The notes under the pieces are model-generated. The model did not search any database, was not told where the DNA came from, and saw only the letters and a list, made by a program, of their open reading frames with translations. Positions 47,487 to 58,424 of a DNA stretch of 64,000 bases are shown here, one piece after another (within the stretch, counting starts at the first letter, position 1; each line of letters starts with the position of its first letter). This stretch comes from Cinnamomum chago (lineage: Eukaryota; Streptophyta; Magnoliopsida; Laurales; Lauraceae). The position numbers and the translations under genes were made by a program. Location: positions 88,310,501-88,374,500 of the forward strand of contig CP142454.1 of NCBI GenBank assembly GCA_038049695.1, given 5' to 3'.

Positions 47487-49685
47487 TGTTAGGAATTTTC
47501 TAGATTGCAATTTGATGGATGCATATCATTCTAGCATCATTTGATTTACACACTTGCATTGGTTTTAAAGTAAACTTGAAATCTTGATTTATTCATGCAT
47601 TGTTTTTAAGATCTTGTTTTATGCATGATTTGTTTTTAAATCTTGGATGCATTTGTTTTAGAAAAGAGTTTTCAAGAAATCAAGCAAGCCTTTGTTTTAA
47701 AAGTTTTGAAACTTTTTAGGCTTTTTATGTCATGTTTTAAAAACCTTTAAAATCTTTAAAACATGTTTTCCAAGCTTGATTTAGTGGCCAAAAGGTCCCC
47801 CAAAGAAATAACTTTGAAATGGCAAAAGTTGGAAATTTTGTCAAAAAGGGGGAGTCCCGGCAGTGTCGCCGGTCGACCGAGAGGCAGGTCTCGGTCGACC
47901 GAGACAACTGCAGACAAAAATTGCCTGGGAGCACCAACGGTCAGAAATATGACCGTTGTGTGTTCTCGGTCGACCGAGGCCTGTTTGCCGGTCGACCGAG
48001 AACTAGCCGTTGGCCACTTTTCCCTATAAATATGAGTTCTTTCCCTTGCCAAAAGTTGGGAATTTTTAACCCCTCCTTGAGAGGATTTGAGGCATATCAA
48101 AAGGGAAAAGAACCAAGGGATGAAGGGGAAGATTAGGAAAGCTAAAGCTTGGATTAATGAAGTTAAACCACCAAGTAGGCTCTTCCTTTCTTAATCATAT
48201 GTTTGCATGCTCTTGTTTTATTTTTGGTAAATCATTTCTAGCATGTTAAACTATGTTTGTGTTGTGTCCTTAACATATTTTATGTTTTGAGTTGATTTAT
48301 TGTTTTGGATACAACATCACATGATTCAATCCAAGTAGTACTTGAATTGGTAAATCAAAGTAGATCATGTTAATGAAAGAACTTTGGTAAATCATATGTA
48401 ACATGATCCATATACTTGGTTGAATCTTTGATTGTTGTTTTCCATCATAAGAACATCTCTCTCAAAACTAACTTATGTTTTGGATTCAACTTCTTTACAA
48501 ATCATATGTTTTCATGTTTTGTTTTATCATTGGTAAATCTTTGTAACATGTTAATCTATGATGTGTTGTATCCTTAGCATGTGTTATATTTTGAATAGAT
48601 CTATTGTTTTGGATACATCACCATTGATTCATCAAAGTAGTACTTTATCTTTGGTAAATCTAAGTAGATCATGTTAATGAAATATGTAACATGATTCATA
48701 TACTTTGTTGAATCATTGGTTGTTGTTTTTCCATCATAAGAAAATCTCTTTCAAATGTATCTTATGTTTTGGATTCAACATCATTACAAATCATATGTGT
48801 ATTATTGTTTTTAAAGTATCAACTTGCTTTACTTTGATAGGTATATCATTTTCAAGTTGTCTTTATAATTACATATGATTTGTCCCCTTACTTCAATCAA
48901 ATCTAATTTTATGTTTTGAGCTTCATTGATGATTTGATTGACATCCCTATGCATCACATGTTTAGAGCTAATCCATTTCATACAACTTGTGTAACTTTGA
49001 TATCATTAACAAGTTGTTACTTTTAACATGTGATTGCATTACATCCTCAATCATAAATGTTTTTGAGCTAAAACTTTCAAAAGCCTTAGGCATACATTTA
49101 TGAGCTTTCATTTTAAAAATGATTGAGGACATCACACACACACTTCATTTGTTTTCATCTTTGCATTCATAGTGTGAGTGTGTATTTGTATTTCACTTCC
49201 ATATCCGCCTATTTTAGAGGCAAATGTAATGAGCTAAAATGAATCTCCATCTAGTGTATTAAAGACACAACTTAGTGAGATAACCAACCTATGGTTGAAG
49301 AGGTTATTGCTTAGCCTATAAAAGCATATTGTATAGGTTGATGTTAAGCCTTGAAAAACATCAATGTAAAGGTTATTGCTTAGCCTTGGAAAGCATATTG
49401 TAAAGGTTATTGCTTAGCCTATTGAAAAGCATAAATAGTGGAAATCCGGTGGGGTGTTGGATCACAAGCCGGTAGTGGATGTAGGCATTGAGGCCGAACC
49501 ACTATAAATCCTTGTGTGATGGTGCTTGCTTTGTGGTGATTGTTTATATTAGCTTCCGCATATTGTTTGATAATCATCACTTGTGACTAGTTTGTTTTAA
49601 AGAAGTTAAAATTGTTAAAATTGGTCATAAAAGAAGCTCACCCTATTCACCCCCCCTCTAGGGTTCGGATCCCCATGGACTTACA
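47487..49685 (+). repeat. 3' LTR of the hairpin retrotransposon
   Basis: Matches the 5' LTR apart from one difference seen (A at 47914 for G at 42691). Ends TTACA before the AATTT duplication. Confidence 0.93.
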
Positions 49686-51295
49686 AATTTTTCCCTTGTA
49701 ATGTTGTGGTGTAAATGAGAGTAGAAAATAAAAATATTGTTGCTTGTTCTGATCTCTAACATAGCCTTGAAAATTTTGAAAACAGGACAAAGTGGAAGCA
49801 GACAGAGGTGGACTGTGAGTTTCCGAAAAGGTTGTGTGAGAATCTGACTAAGGAGAACAGGAGGCTGCAAAAGGAGGTGCAGGAGATTACTCTGAAGATG
49901 TGGGAGTAAAGTTGGAGAGGCCCGCTGAAGAAACCGTGGTTGAGGTTATGTCGTGACGCTTTGGTTACGAATTTGAAGGTTAATGTAAATAGTTTGGATT
50001 ATGGATGGATTCAAATTGGCTATGTTTTGAATAGTTTGTTTGATTTAGTGCGTGGACGAGCAAGTACGTTCCTTAATGTGAATGGTGATTAATTTTCAAT
50101 TAATGAAATGGTTATTCTTGAATGTTGCTATCTATATTTTTTTGCATCTTTTGTAAGGCAGGTTTAGTGATTTGAAAGTGTATCCATACTGCAGCATGTT
50201 ATTAGTAATGTATATATTGCATTTTTATTTATAAAAAAAAATGGATGGTATCTCGCTTTTACGGAAACTGTCATAACTGATGACTATTTGTGTCACTTTT
50301 GGTCCGAAAACAACATATTGATCACTGCTTTTGAAAAAGGGAGACAACAAAGCTATCTTTCTTGTGACGCTTTTAAGTTATTTCAGTGTCACTTTTGGGT
50401 TTAAAGTGACACAAGTAACCATTTTTTTGTGTCACTTTGATAACAGAAACTGACACAACAAAGGTATTTCTTGAGACGCTTTTACGAACTTTTAGTGACG
50501 CCGGCAGATAAGACGCTTGCATAGTCATCAGAAAAGCGACACAAACCACTTTTTAAGACACTTTAAAAGTGACTCATTAAGACATTTTTTTTGTAGTGGT
50601 GTGTGTGTGTGTGGAACAAGCTCTGTTGTTGAGTTGCAACCATTTTGTTAATACTTGGTCGAACGAGTTTAAGAGTATACTTGCGGCTGTTTTATTTTAT
50701 TTTTAGTTAAGTCTCTAATAGTCTCTGTTTTTTTGTTTTTCATTGCATTTTATTAAAATAAGAGATTATTCTTGTTGATTTACATACGTAGCAAACAACA
50801 TCAGCTAGTTTAATCACTCCCAGTTACACGAACAACAATTCTACACCCACATACAAATGTTCCTGTTTAGAACAGCACTCTGATCTCTCCAAAGATGCAG
50901 AACCTTGTGGCCCTAACACCATTCCAAGAAATCCAAGTCCACACAGCCCACCTTGACAGGTTCTCAAATATCCCCAAATCCAAAGAGAAACAAAACTAAA
51001 AGGCAAAACCAAGATATAATCATATGAAATAACCCCAAAAATGTTGATTCCCATGCCCCCACAATCAACCCAATAAGGTTCATGCGTCCAAAACCCTAGG
51101 TTTCATGCAAGTCTGACTAATCAATCATGAAATCCCTAAAAATGCAATCTTGCCCATAAGATTGAACTATTGACACTTTAATCTCGGTTGTTGCAACTAA
51201 ATTAAACGCAAAAAACACAAAAACAACAAGATCAACCACTCCACAAAAGCTACACTAGAAAAATAAAAAATAAAAAAATCTACTCAAACCCTTAC

Positions 51296-51430
51296 CTGCT
51301 CAATGTCACGGTCGGCATTCCCGTAGCTAACAAGATCTGCCATTCCATGTGCGAGGCCTTCCGAAACGCCACCCGCATAGATCGTAGAGAGATTGCAGTC
51401 ATCACAGATGACAAACTCCTCCTCGGACGA
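51296..51430 (-). pseudogene. Unidentified exon in the CACTA-2 leader
   Basis: On the - strand an open segment ending in the donor CAG/GTAAGG reads EEEFVICDDCNLSTIYAGGV, then SEGLAHGMADLVSYGNADRD and IEQ. It follows the CT-rich leader of CACTA-2 and could be the first coding exon of a captured gene. I do not recognise the family, and its 5' limit is uncertain. Confidence 0.4.
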
Positions 51431-51995
51431 TCATCAATAAGCAGCTTGTCAACGCTCCTCTTCTCCCAAAAAATTTCAAATATTCAAAGAATACAACGAA
51501 CAGCAACAGAGAAGACAACAACGAAGATGTAAAAGCTATGAAAACCACAGATTTCCAGATCTACTGCAAATCTCTGAAAGTAGAAATGGAATGAAATGAA
51601 AGCATACAAAAACCCCAACCAAAAGCTTCCAAGAACCTGAGAGAGAGAGAGAGAGAGAGAGAGACGGCTTCGAACGTAGGCTCCGACGCAGGCTTGCTCC
51701 GGCGGGAGGGGGAAAATGGGTAGAAGCAGAGCACGGGAGAAGGAAGGGGGAAAGAAGGGCGGGAGGGGAAAAGAAAAACAGGGAAGAAAAAGGTGGGTTG
51801 CGTATGGGATTTTTAAGAGTGCATTTTGTGTGTCGCGTTTTAGAAAAAAGTGACACAACAAATCTCCTCCTCGTTTACTCCTCCTCTAAAGTGACACATC
51901 AGACCATACTGTGTCACTTTATTATAAAAGCGACACAAAAGCTCATTTTAAAAGCGAGACTAAAAGTCCTTTTTTTGTAGTGTCTCCCTCCCTCC

Positions 51996-52027
<32 letters not shown>

Positions 52028-52229
52028 CTCTGCACTGCGCCCACGCCATTGTGCCCTCTTGCTCTGCACTGAGAATGGCGTAATCTCTCGCCCGAAGATC
52101 TTGGGGTTCGTCGGAGTCCAGACCGGATTCGCATCTTCGGATCAATGTGCCGTGCTTTGGAGCACGTGGTTCCCTTCCGACATCGACGGTCAGTGAGATC
52201 TTCCAAGGTAATCTTTTCCTCCACATCTG

Positions 52230-55200
52230 TTGCTATTGATGTCTTTTTCTTTTTTTTTTAATTAGTTCTCTATGTGTTGTGTTGTTCTGTGTCTTTTTGT
52301 GATGTGGGTTCTGTGTTTCTGTTGGAACTATGAAAACCCAAACCTGTTCATGTGTGTTTTTGTTGGTAATTGGGGTATGGGGTTCTCTAAATAAATGGGT
52401 TTTTTTGCTGTATGTTAGGAAATCTGTTCTGGGTATGTTTTCATTTGCTGTTTCTAGGCTATTTTTTATTGTGATGAGGATATATTTCAGTTTTTCTGTG
52501 ATCTGTGTTTTGTGTAGGGAAACCCCTTCTGTGGGGTTTTTTTTTGCATTTTCTGTTTCTGGGATGTTTTTTCTTCGTGATGTAAATTTGTTGCAGTTAT
52601 TCTGTGATTTGTGTTGGGTGTTGTGAAATCTCTTCTGAGTGATTTTGCGTTTTTGTGTTTCTGGGCTATTTGTGACTGTTTTCAAGATCTTCCAACTCCC
52701 TAGCGCCCCACTGATTGCCATCGATCAAGGTGGGCCCCACACATCTACGAAGAGTATATACCCATTGGGGTATCACGGGGAAGTCCAGGAATCAGTGTTT
52801 TTTGGGCATTTTTGATTTGATCTCATGGATTCCACTCCTCCTCATGAGACAAACGTCCCTGTTCCCTCCCAATCAGGTTTGTTCATTACAAATGTGTGTT
52901 AGTTTCTCGCTCTGTTTTTTTTTTCTTTTTTTGGTTCTCTTTTTGGACTAGTGAAGCGTGATTGATTTGATGCTTTTTTGTATTATGGGTGTGGGAGTTG
53001 GGTTTTTTTGGGATTGTTGTGTTGATTTTTGGAGGTGGGTTTTCAGTATTAATCTTGAATATGGATGATCTTGGGTGGGGGTTCTTGTTGCTGATTCCTT
53101 GTTATACTTGTTTGGGGCCCTTGTTTTGATTGTTGGGAGTTGGTTTTTTTTTTTTTTTTTTAGGATCATTTGATTGTTTTTAGAGGTGGGTCTGTCCCAT
53201 TTTGGTTTAATTCTATGTGGGTCTTTGTTGATTTCCAGTATAAGTAATCTTGCTTTGGGGTTTGGAGATTTGTTTTGATTAATGGGTTTTTCTTGTCTTA
53301 AAGCTTGGATCCTTTGATTAATGTTGGATTCACTGGTTGTTTTTTTTTTTTGAGTTCTGTTTATCTGTTAATCTTGAATTTCAAAGATTCTGGTGGGGGC
53401 TCATGCTACTATTGAATTGGTTTCTATTGCTGAGCCCTTAATGTTTTGGGGTCTTGAGGTTGGGTTCTGGCATTGGTGGAATGTGTTTTGAATGGTAGGC
53501 TTTCTTTCTTGTTGAATTGGAGTAACTTCTGAGTGTGGGTCTTCCTGCTGATTACCGATTAATCTTGGATCACGTGCTTGAGTTGTCTAATGTCAATATT
53601 GTTTTTTTGTTTCTTTTCTTCCCTTCATAATATTCATGGTACTGTTTGTATGTTGGTGTTTTGCTAGGCTTTGTACCATAAACAGTGTAGCAATGACATT
53701 CTGTTCTTGATTAATCTGTTAAAAAATTATCATGTCTTGGTACCTCCATTAACCTGGTCACTAAATTTACTTCTCATCTCTCTGTTTTAAAGAGTAGTTA
53801 GTGGTCCACATTTGCAAAACATTAGTTGGTAGCAAGACTGTTATCTACTTGGGATGGTTAGTGACTTGCATGTGAGGGTGTAATCATTAGAAATTTGCAA
53901 TGAGACCATTACTATAGAATTAAATACAATGTAGTAGCGCAAAACATGAGACTAATACTTAATTATTTTTCTGCAAAACATGAGACTAATACTAAAAATT
54001 AACCCACAAAACCAATCCATTCTATCATGTTATATTAATGTTGGCATCTGACTGATGGTCTGGACATCGGTAGTTTTTCTTTTTTCGAGTTAAAAAAAAT
54101 CAGCAGTTAATCTAATATTATAGCAGAGACTTGAGATGCCTACCACGTACATAATATCAACAAGTGTAGATCAACCATAATTCCATAAGTTCAACTTCAT
54201 ATCCATTAATGGTACACTATGTAAACTGAAGTTTTGCCATCTTACTGTAAGACTAACATATTGTACAGGAAGTAATCAAACACTATGAAAGAATCAAGGA
54301 ATGTGTGTGTCTTAAAGGATTTTTACATTCCCTTTTCTCTACTATAACTCTAACCCCCTACGACTAGCTCATTGTTTAAAGTTTCAGCCTGTTCATGGTT
54401 AAGCCTTCTCAAATCAAGTTGGTGTAATTTACAAAGTTGACTGTTGTTTGGTATTGTAGTAATTGAGAGAATTGTTAGCAAATGAATCGTAATATAGATG
54501 TGTTTCTGGTAGTACAATATTATGTTATGGGTGTGATGTGAATTTGGTTTGTAGTACAATATTATTAAGTTGATTCCTGTAGGTCTTATGCTATGATGTG
54601 AGAGTTTTTTTTCACAATAGAGATTGTTTCTGAATGGGTTGAGTACTTGTTTCCTTAGGAATAAAAATCACTTATTTGGGGTATTCAAGAACTTGTATGC
54701 TTATGATAAACATTTCTTAGCACATGCTAATTCTAATTGATGTTGGTTTGGAGGTTTCTAGTGGTGTGGCAATGAGGTTTAGGATTTTTGTACAGTCAGC
54801 CAAAGTGGATGGGGGTGTAAGTGATGTTCACCTGATGGGGATCTTTTTCATGTGATTGGGGTTACATGTATGTCATTTCCCTTCTTCTTTTTCTTGAGTG
54901 GGGTCTTTCTGAATGTACCAATTTTTAAGCTAAATGGGTCTTCTTGTTTTGATTTGTTTTGTGCAGTTATGCTTTGATTGTTTTGGGAATAGCATTTTTC
55001 TTAGTAGAATTAAGAATCAATGGATTCTTTTGAAGATCCCTTAGGGTTTGAGACAAGAATGAATGAAAAAGTTTTAACATAAGCATTACGAGTTGATTTT
55101 GGAAATGAGGAGGAATAATCTTTAGATGAAAGACCCCATGTATGTCATTCTTTAAAAAAAAAAAAAGGACCCGGCGCCATTTTTATTATTCTCCAAGGTT

Positions 55201-55604
55201 CAGTTGAAAATGACATGAATAGGCAGGGTATCCACTCCTAGGACAAGTCTCTGTATGTTTTGTAGCGAAAGATCAACCTATGCCAAATTTAGACAACCAA
55301 ATCCCCATCCAAGTCGTATGAGATTTTCTAACCTCAACTTTTAAAACATAATGAGAGAAAAGAACTGCACTATGTCTACCACTTAAGAAAAAAAGTCCCT
55401 TTATTAAATGAAATAGCTTATTTGATTAAAACAGTTGGTTTCCTTTTGCAAAATTGTCTGACATGGTACTTGCATCCATTCTAGTAAATCCAAAGCAATA
55501 TCATTTTGATCATTTTAAACTTATGGGCATCTGATGTTGCTTTCATTAACTATTTCATAAGAAAGGAATAACTCTCTCTCTCTCTCTCTAAACATGTTAC
55601 GCAG
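52230..55604 (+). other. CACTA-A interior, mostly intron-like
   Basis: T-rich sequence after the leader with one short coding start: ATG at 52825 reads MDSTPPHETNVPVPSQS to a donor at 52876/52877. This looks like the first coding exon of a captured gene of unknown family. Nothing else is recognised up to the exon at 55605. Confidence 0.4.
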
Positions 55605-55689
55605 AAGTTCTCCCACACAGGAACAACCTACAAGCAAATTGGGTTTGCTCTCTCGGCCATTTGTGCTTGGTTGGCGTGATAGGACTAAG
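55605..55689 (+). pseudogene. Unidentified 85-nt exon shared with CACTA-2
   Basis: Same exon as 33678-33762 (SSPTQEQPTSKLGLLS, RPFVLGWRDRTK) between an ACGCAG acceptor and GTAATG donor. The shared segment runs from about 55525 to 55745. Here a TC tract and TAAACATGTTACG lie just before the acceptor. Parent gene not recognised. Confidence 0.6.
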
Positions 55690-56172
55690 GTAATGCTCAT
55701 CAACTTGAGTGATGCTAGAAATGAATATGATAGTTCCTTCATCATATCCTATTTGTAGAACTTCTTATCACTCCTTAATTTGAAACCAAACTAGTGGATC
55801 TTTTTGTATAGAGTCTTGCAAAGAAGTTTGATATTCGATTTGTATTGATTTCTCTGCTGGTAGCTTTATTTTCTTATATGCTACAAAAAGTAGCTCATCT
55901 CATCAGATCATTTTTTTTTTGTTTTGTTTTTGTAAACTGTTTTTTTCTCAAGTCATGTTCAGATTCCATTCGTGCAAAAAAAATTGAATTGCTCATTCAA
56001 TCTACACAATTGGATCTTTTCCTCAACTTAGAAAAAAAATGACTTATTCTATTTTCCTACCATCAATTTTACTGTATGCTTTATCCACAGTGGATGATAA
56101 GGTTGTCAGCAACATCTAAGTTTGATTAATGTTATGGAGCCAACAATTACTGTATAAATGTTATAGAAATCA

Positions 56173-56310
56173 TGCAACTAAGCACAGAGCACTCCCAAAG
56201 CTCTTCAAACGTTCTGGGGCCTGCTCATTGAAGAACTCCAACTGACCCACATACATGAACACCTCAGAAGCTCCTATCAATACATATTGGGGTACTATGG
56301 AAAGACAGAG
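56173..56310 (-). pseudogene. Captured NPF (NRT1/PTR) transporter fragment
   Basis: On the - strand it reads SIVPQYVLIGASEVFMYVGQ, then LEFFNEQAPERLKSFGSALC. P-QYVL-GASEVF-YVGQLEFF--QAPD-LKSFGSAL is a near-terminal membrane block of plant NPF nitrate/peptide transporters. About 45 residues only; a stop follows at 56170-56172. It lies opposite to the other CACTA-A cargo. Confidence 0.85.
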
Positions 56311-56631
56311 ACCCCCATGGAGGAACAAAGATAAATGAATGTTGGTTAGAGATAAATGACTTAGATCCGTAGTGAATTTTACCACTTTATGCACGTGCTT
56401 TCGATGATTTTCTATCATTATTGTTGTGTTCGGAGCACAAGCCGATGCCCTACTTAGCTTGGCACTTTAACCAATTAAACTTCTTACACATATCTGACAC
56501 TAAGACAAACTTATTTGCACGTACTGCACATAATTTTTACAAACATTTTTTATGTGTATATTGGATATTTATGTTGGCTACGTTGATAATCATATCTTTT
56601 GTTGTTCTGATGAAAATTCTATCTACTGCAG

Positions 56632-56914
56632 AGACCTTAACTTTAACAACTTGACAAGAGTAATTCTAACAAACTTTGATGGGTTGTCTGCAATGGACTT
56701 TATGCAAGTAATCTGGCATTTCCTATGCTATCTTTTTTCCCCTCTTATTCCCTCACTTTGTTTACATTTGAAAGTTGAAAATCTATAGATTTGCTCATAT
56801 TTTGCAGTGTCCTTCACATTGACAATGATTCTTTTTTCAATAATGAAGGTATCTTACAAACAACATGCTGACCGGGGAAGTACCCAATTGGATCTTGAAA
56901 ACAACAGAAACTTG
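56632..56914 (+). pseudogene. Captured exons of an LRR receptor-like kinase ectodomain
   Basis: Exon 56632-56707 (AG and GT bounded, 76 nt) reads DLNFNNLTRVILTNFDGLSA then MDFMQ; a second piece from 56849 reads YLTNNMLTGEVPNWILKTTE. The pattern LDLSFNNLTG-IP-SF--LS---FMYLTNN-LTGEVP-WIL fits the leucine-rich repeats ahead of the malectin-like domain in plant LRR-VIII receptor kinases, where each repeat tends to sit in its own small exon. Kinase and malectin parts are not present. Confidence 0.7.
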
Positions 56915-58315
56915 TATGTAACCCATTCAGAACTACTACTGAGGCTAGTGTGTTCCCTTGATACATGCATAAACATAATATTTGTGCCTGTGGTTCTTTT
57001 CTTGCAGTGACTAATCTTGGAGCCATTATACAAAATCCCCTCCTTCAAATTGTGCACAAGGGAACTTGTAAGAACACCTGTCATTCAAATTAGAATTGCT
57101 CTATCAATTCTAATTTTGTTATATCATATTTTATGTACATTCGTTTGATAATAGCTCACCAATTTGGCATCTCTCATCAACCTTACCGACTGCATTGATC
57201 ATCAAGATGACAAGCTTAGTCATTGTCATGAGTTCATGTATTTGTTTCAGATCTCTTATCCTTTTGGCAAACAAGTGTTACATATTGACCAGATTGGGAA
57301 TAATGACATCGATAGAGGTCATGTATGATTTTTTTATATGGTCATCAATCTTTAAACATAATTGGCATATATAGTTCCTTTAAATGGCTTTTAAGATAAT
57401 TACTATATACAATTTCCTTTTACGAGTACTCAATACACGTTTCTACTCAATGCATCTCTCTCTACCAACAATGAAAAAGTCAGTTTTCTGAAATTATTAT
57501 GCCTTCAAAGCTGCCCTTTTCACATTCCTGCATTTTCAGGCCTCTCTGTATAAGGAACCGGAGACAAAGGTTGAGGAATGGAGGAGGATATAGATTAGGG
57601 TTGGTAAGTCCTCTCTTTTGTCTAATACTTCAGAGGTTGTTTGGGTGTACTAAAGATACAGGTTGTTCATTGAGCGGACGAGATGCATATGTGATCATTG
57701 GATAATGAAGTTTCTGACTTCCATGTCAGGTGATGCAAAGGGGACTCACCGTGGAGAATGCATGGATGGGATGGTGCACCCATACACTTGTGGAATGATA
57801 TATGGGTATGACAGCCATTTTTTCAGATAATTTGAGTGTGAATTTGACTTTGACAAAATTCTTTAACTTATTTTAATATCGGGTGGTATATATGCATTAG
57901 AAGGCCATCTCAATTTATTTTAAGTTGTGTTTTGCTTTCTTTTCTTCTTGTACTCGTCTTTGCATGTGTTTTGAAAATCAGGTCATAGAAACAGAGATAA
58001 ATGAATTGTTGGTTAAAGGCAAATGACTTATATTCCTAGTGAAATTTACCACTTTGTGCAATTCTTTCATTGGTTTTCTTGTGATACTGTTGTGTTCAGA
58101 GCACAAGCTAATGCCCTGCTTAGCTTTGCACTTAAATCATTTAAACTTGTTACACATATCTGACACTAAAACAAGCATATTTGCATTCACTGCGTATATA
58201 CGTTTTAGATACATTTCTTTTTCTTTGTGTATATTGGTTATTTATATTGGTTATGTTGATAATCATACATTTTGTCATTCTAATGAAAATCTTATCTACT
58301 AGCAGGGACCTTGGC

Positions 58316-58379
58316 GTTACCAATTTGACGAGTAATTCTTACTAACTTTGATGGGTTGTCTGCAATAGACTTTATGCAA
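58316..58379 (+). pseudogene. Second, decayed copy of the LRR exon
   Basis: Resembles 56632-56707 with a frame-breaking difference and a GT donor kept. The surrounding 58020-58390 aligns with 56400-56720 (both contain TTACACATATCTGACACTAA), so about 0.35 kb is directly repeated 1.6 kb apart inside CACTA-A. Confidence 0.6.
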
Positions 58380-58424
58380 GTAATCAGGCTTTTCATATGC
58401 GATGTTTTCCCCCTCTTTATGCAA

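Larger units (their letters stand above)
42264..49685 (+). mobile_element. Non-autonomous LTR retrotransposon (LARD-like) with a hairpin-array interior
   Basis: Two 2199-bp direct LTRs (42264-44462, 47487-49685), both TGTTAGG...TTACA, with target duplication AATTT at 42259-42263 and 49686-49690. A primer-binding site follows the 5' LTR and a polypurine tract precedes the 3' LTR. The 3024-bp interior has no gag or pol frame. Its first 2.3 kb are an array of hairpins (44611-46893); its last 0.4 kb are purine-rich. I found one difference between the LTRs (G 42691, A 47914), pointing to a recent insertion and hence to a partner supplying proteins in trans. The AAAGGGGGAGAT word at its polypurine tract also occurs in the copia element of this window, so a copia-type helper is plausible. 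Confidence 0.93.
42168..49908 (+). pseudogene. Captured HD-Zip II homeobox gene, two exons split by a retrotransposon
   Basis: Exon 42168-42247 reads [20 protein letters not shown] then FQNRRA, the third helix of a homeodomain. Exon 49786-49908 reads [20 protein letters not shown] then [14 protein letters not shown] and ends in TAA. The codon split AG/G restores the arginine of QNRRAR-TK, so donor 42248 and acceptor 49785 match in phase. [16 protein letters not shown] and LTEENRRL-KEV are diagnostic for HD-Zip class II (HAT/ATHB-2, shade and auxin responses). The first two homeodomain helices are missing and the end after the zipper is short. The 7.5-kb intron is nearly all one LTR retrotransposon; without it the intron would be about 110 bp. 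Confidence 0.9.
35228..50598 (+). mobile_element. CACTA-1: Pack-CACTA element inside CACTA-2
   Basis: 5' end CACTACAAAAAAAAGGAC at 35228, 3' end GACATTTTTTTTGTAGTG to 50598, target duplication GTG at 35225-35227 and 50599-50601. The first roughly 165 bp and the last roughly 615 bp match, with some divergence, the 5' and 3' ends of CACTA-2, so the two are members of one family in opposite orientation. A CT-rich leader (35470-35890) ends in CAG/GTACG. Cargo, all on +: H2A tail (40455), class IV HDAC (41847), HD-Zip II (42168 and 49786). An LTR retrotransposon of 7.4 kb sits in the HD-Zip intron. No transposase is seen. Confidence 0.92.
29601..51982 (-). mobile_element. CACTA-2: Pack-CACTA element inside CACTA-A
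   Basis: 3' end at 29601 (CACTACAAAAAAAATGTC) and 5' end at 51982 (GTCCTTTTTTTGTAGTG on +), target duplication TCT at 29598-29600 and 51983-51985. Own sequence is 29601-35227 plus 50602-51982; the rest is CACTA-1. Ends carry AAGTGACAC/GTGTCACTT words. Reading down the - strand the cargo is an unidentified exon (51296), F-box/LRR exon (33874-34229), unidentified exon (33678-33762), OSB exon (33187-33325) and TPX2 exons (30354-32768). All are in the sense of the element and several have intact splice sites. No transposase is visible. Confidence 0.9.

Noticed and set aside
29601-50598. Pairing the like ends 29601 and 50598 as one element, and 35228 and 51982 as another
   Set aside because: These intervals cross, and the flanking 3-mers disagree (TCT against GTG). 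Pairing 29601 with 51982 and 35228 with 50598 gives matching duplications and nesting.
52233-52721. 162-codon - strand frame rich in Lys, Asn and Thr
   Set aside because: Reverse of a T-rich intron-like stretch; biased composition and no domain.
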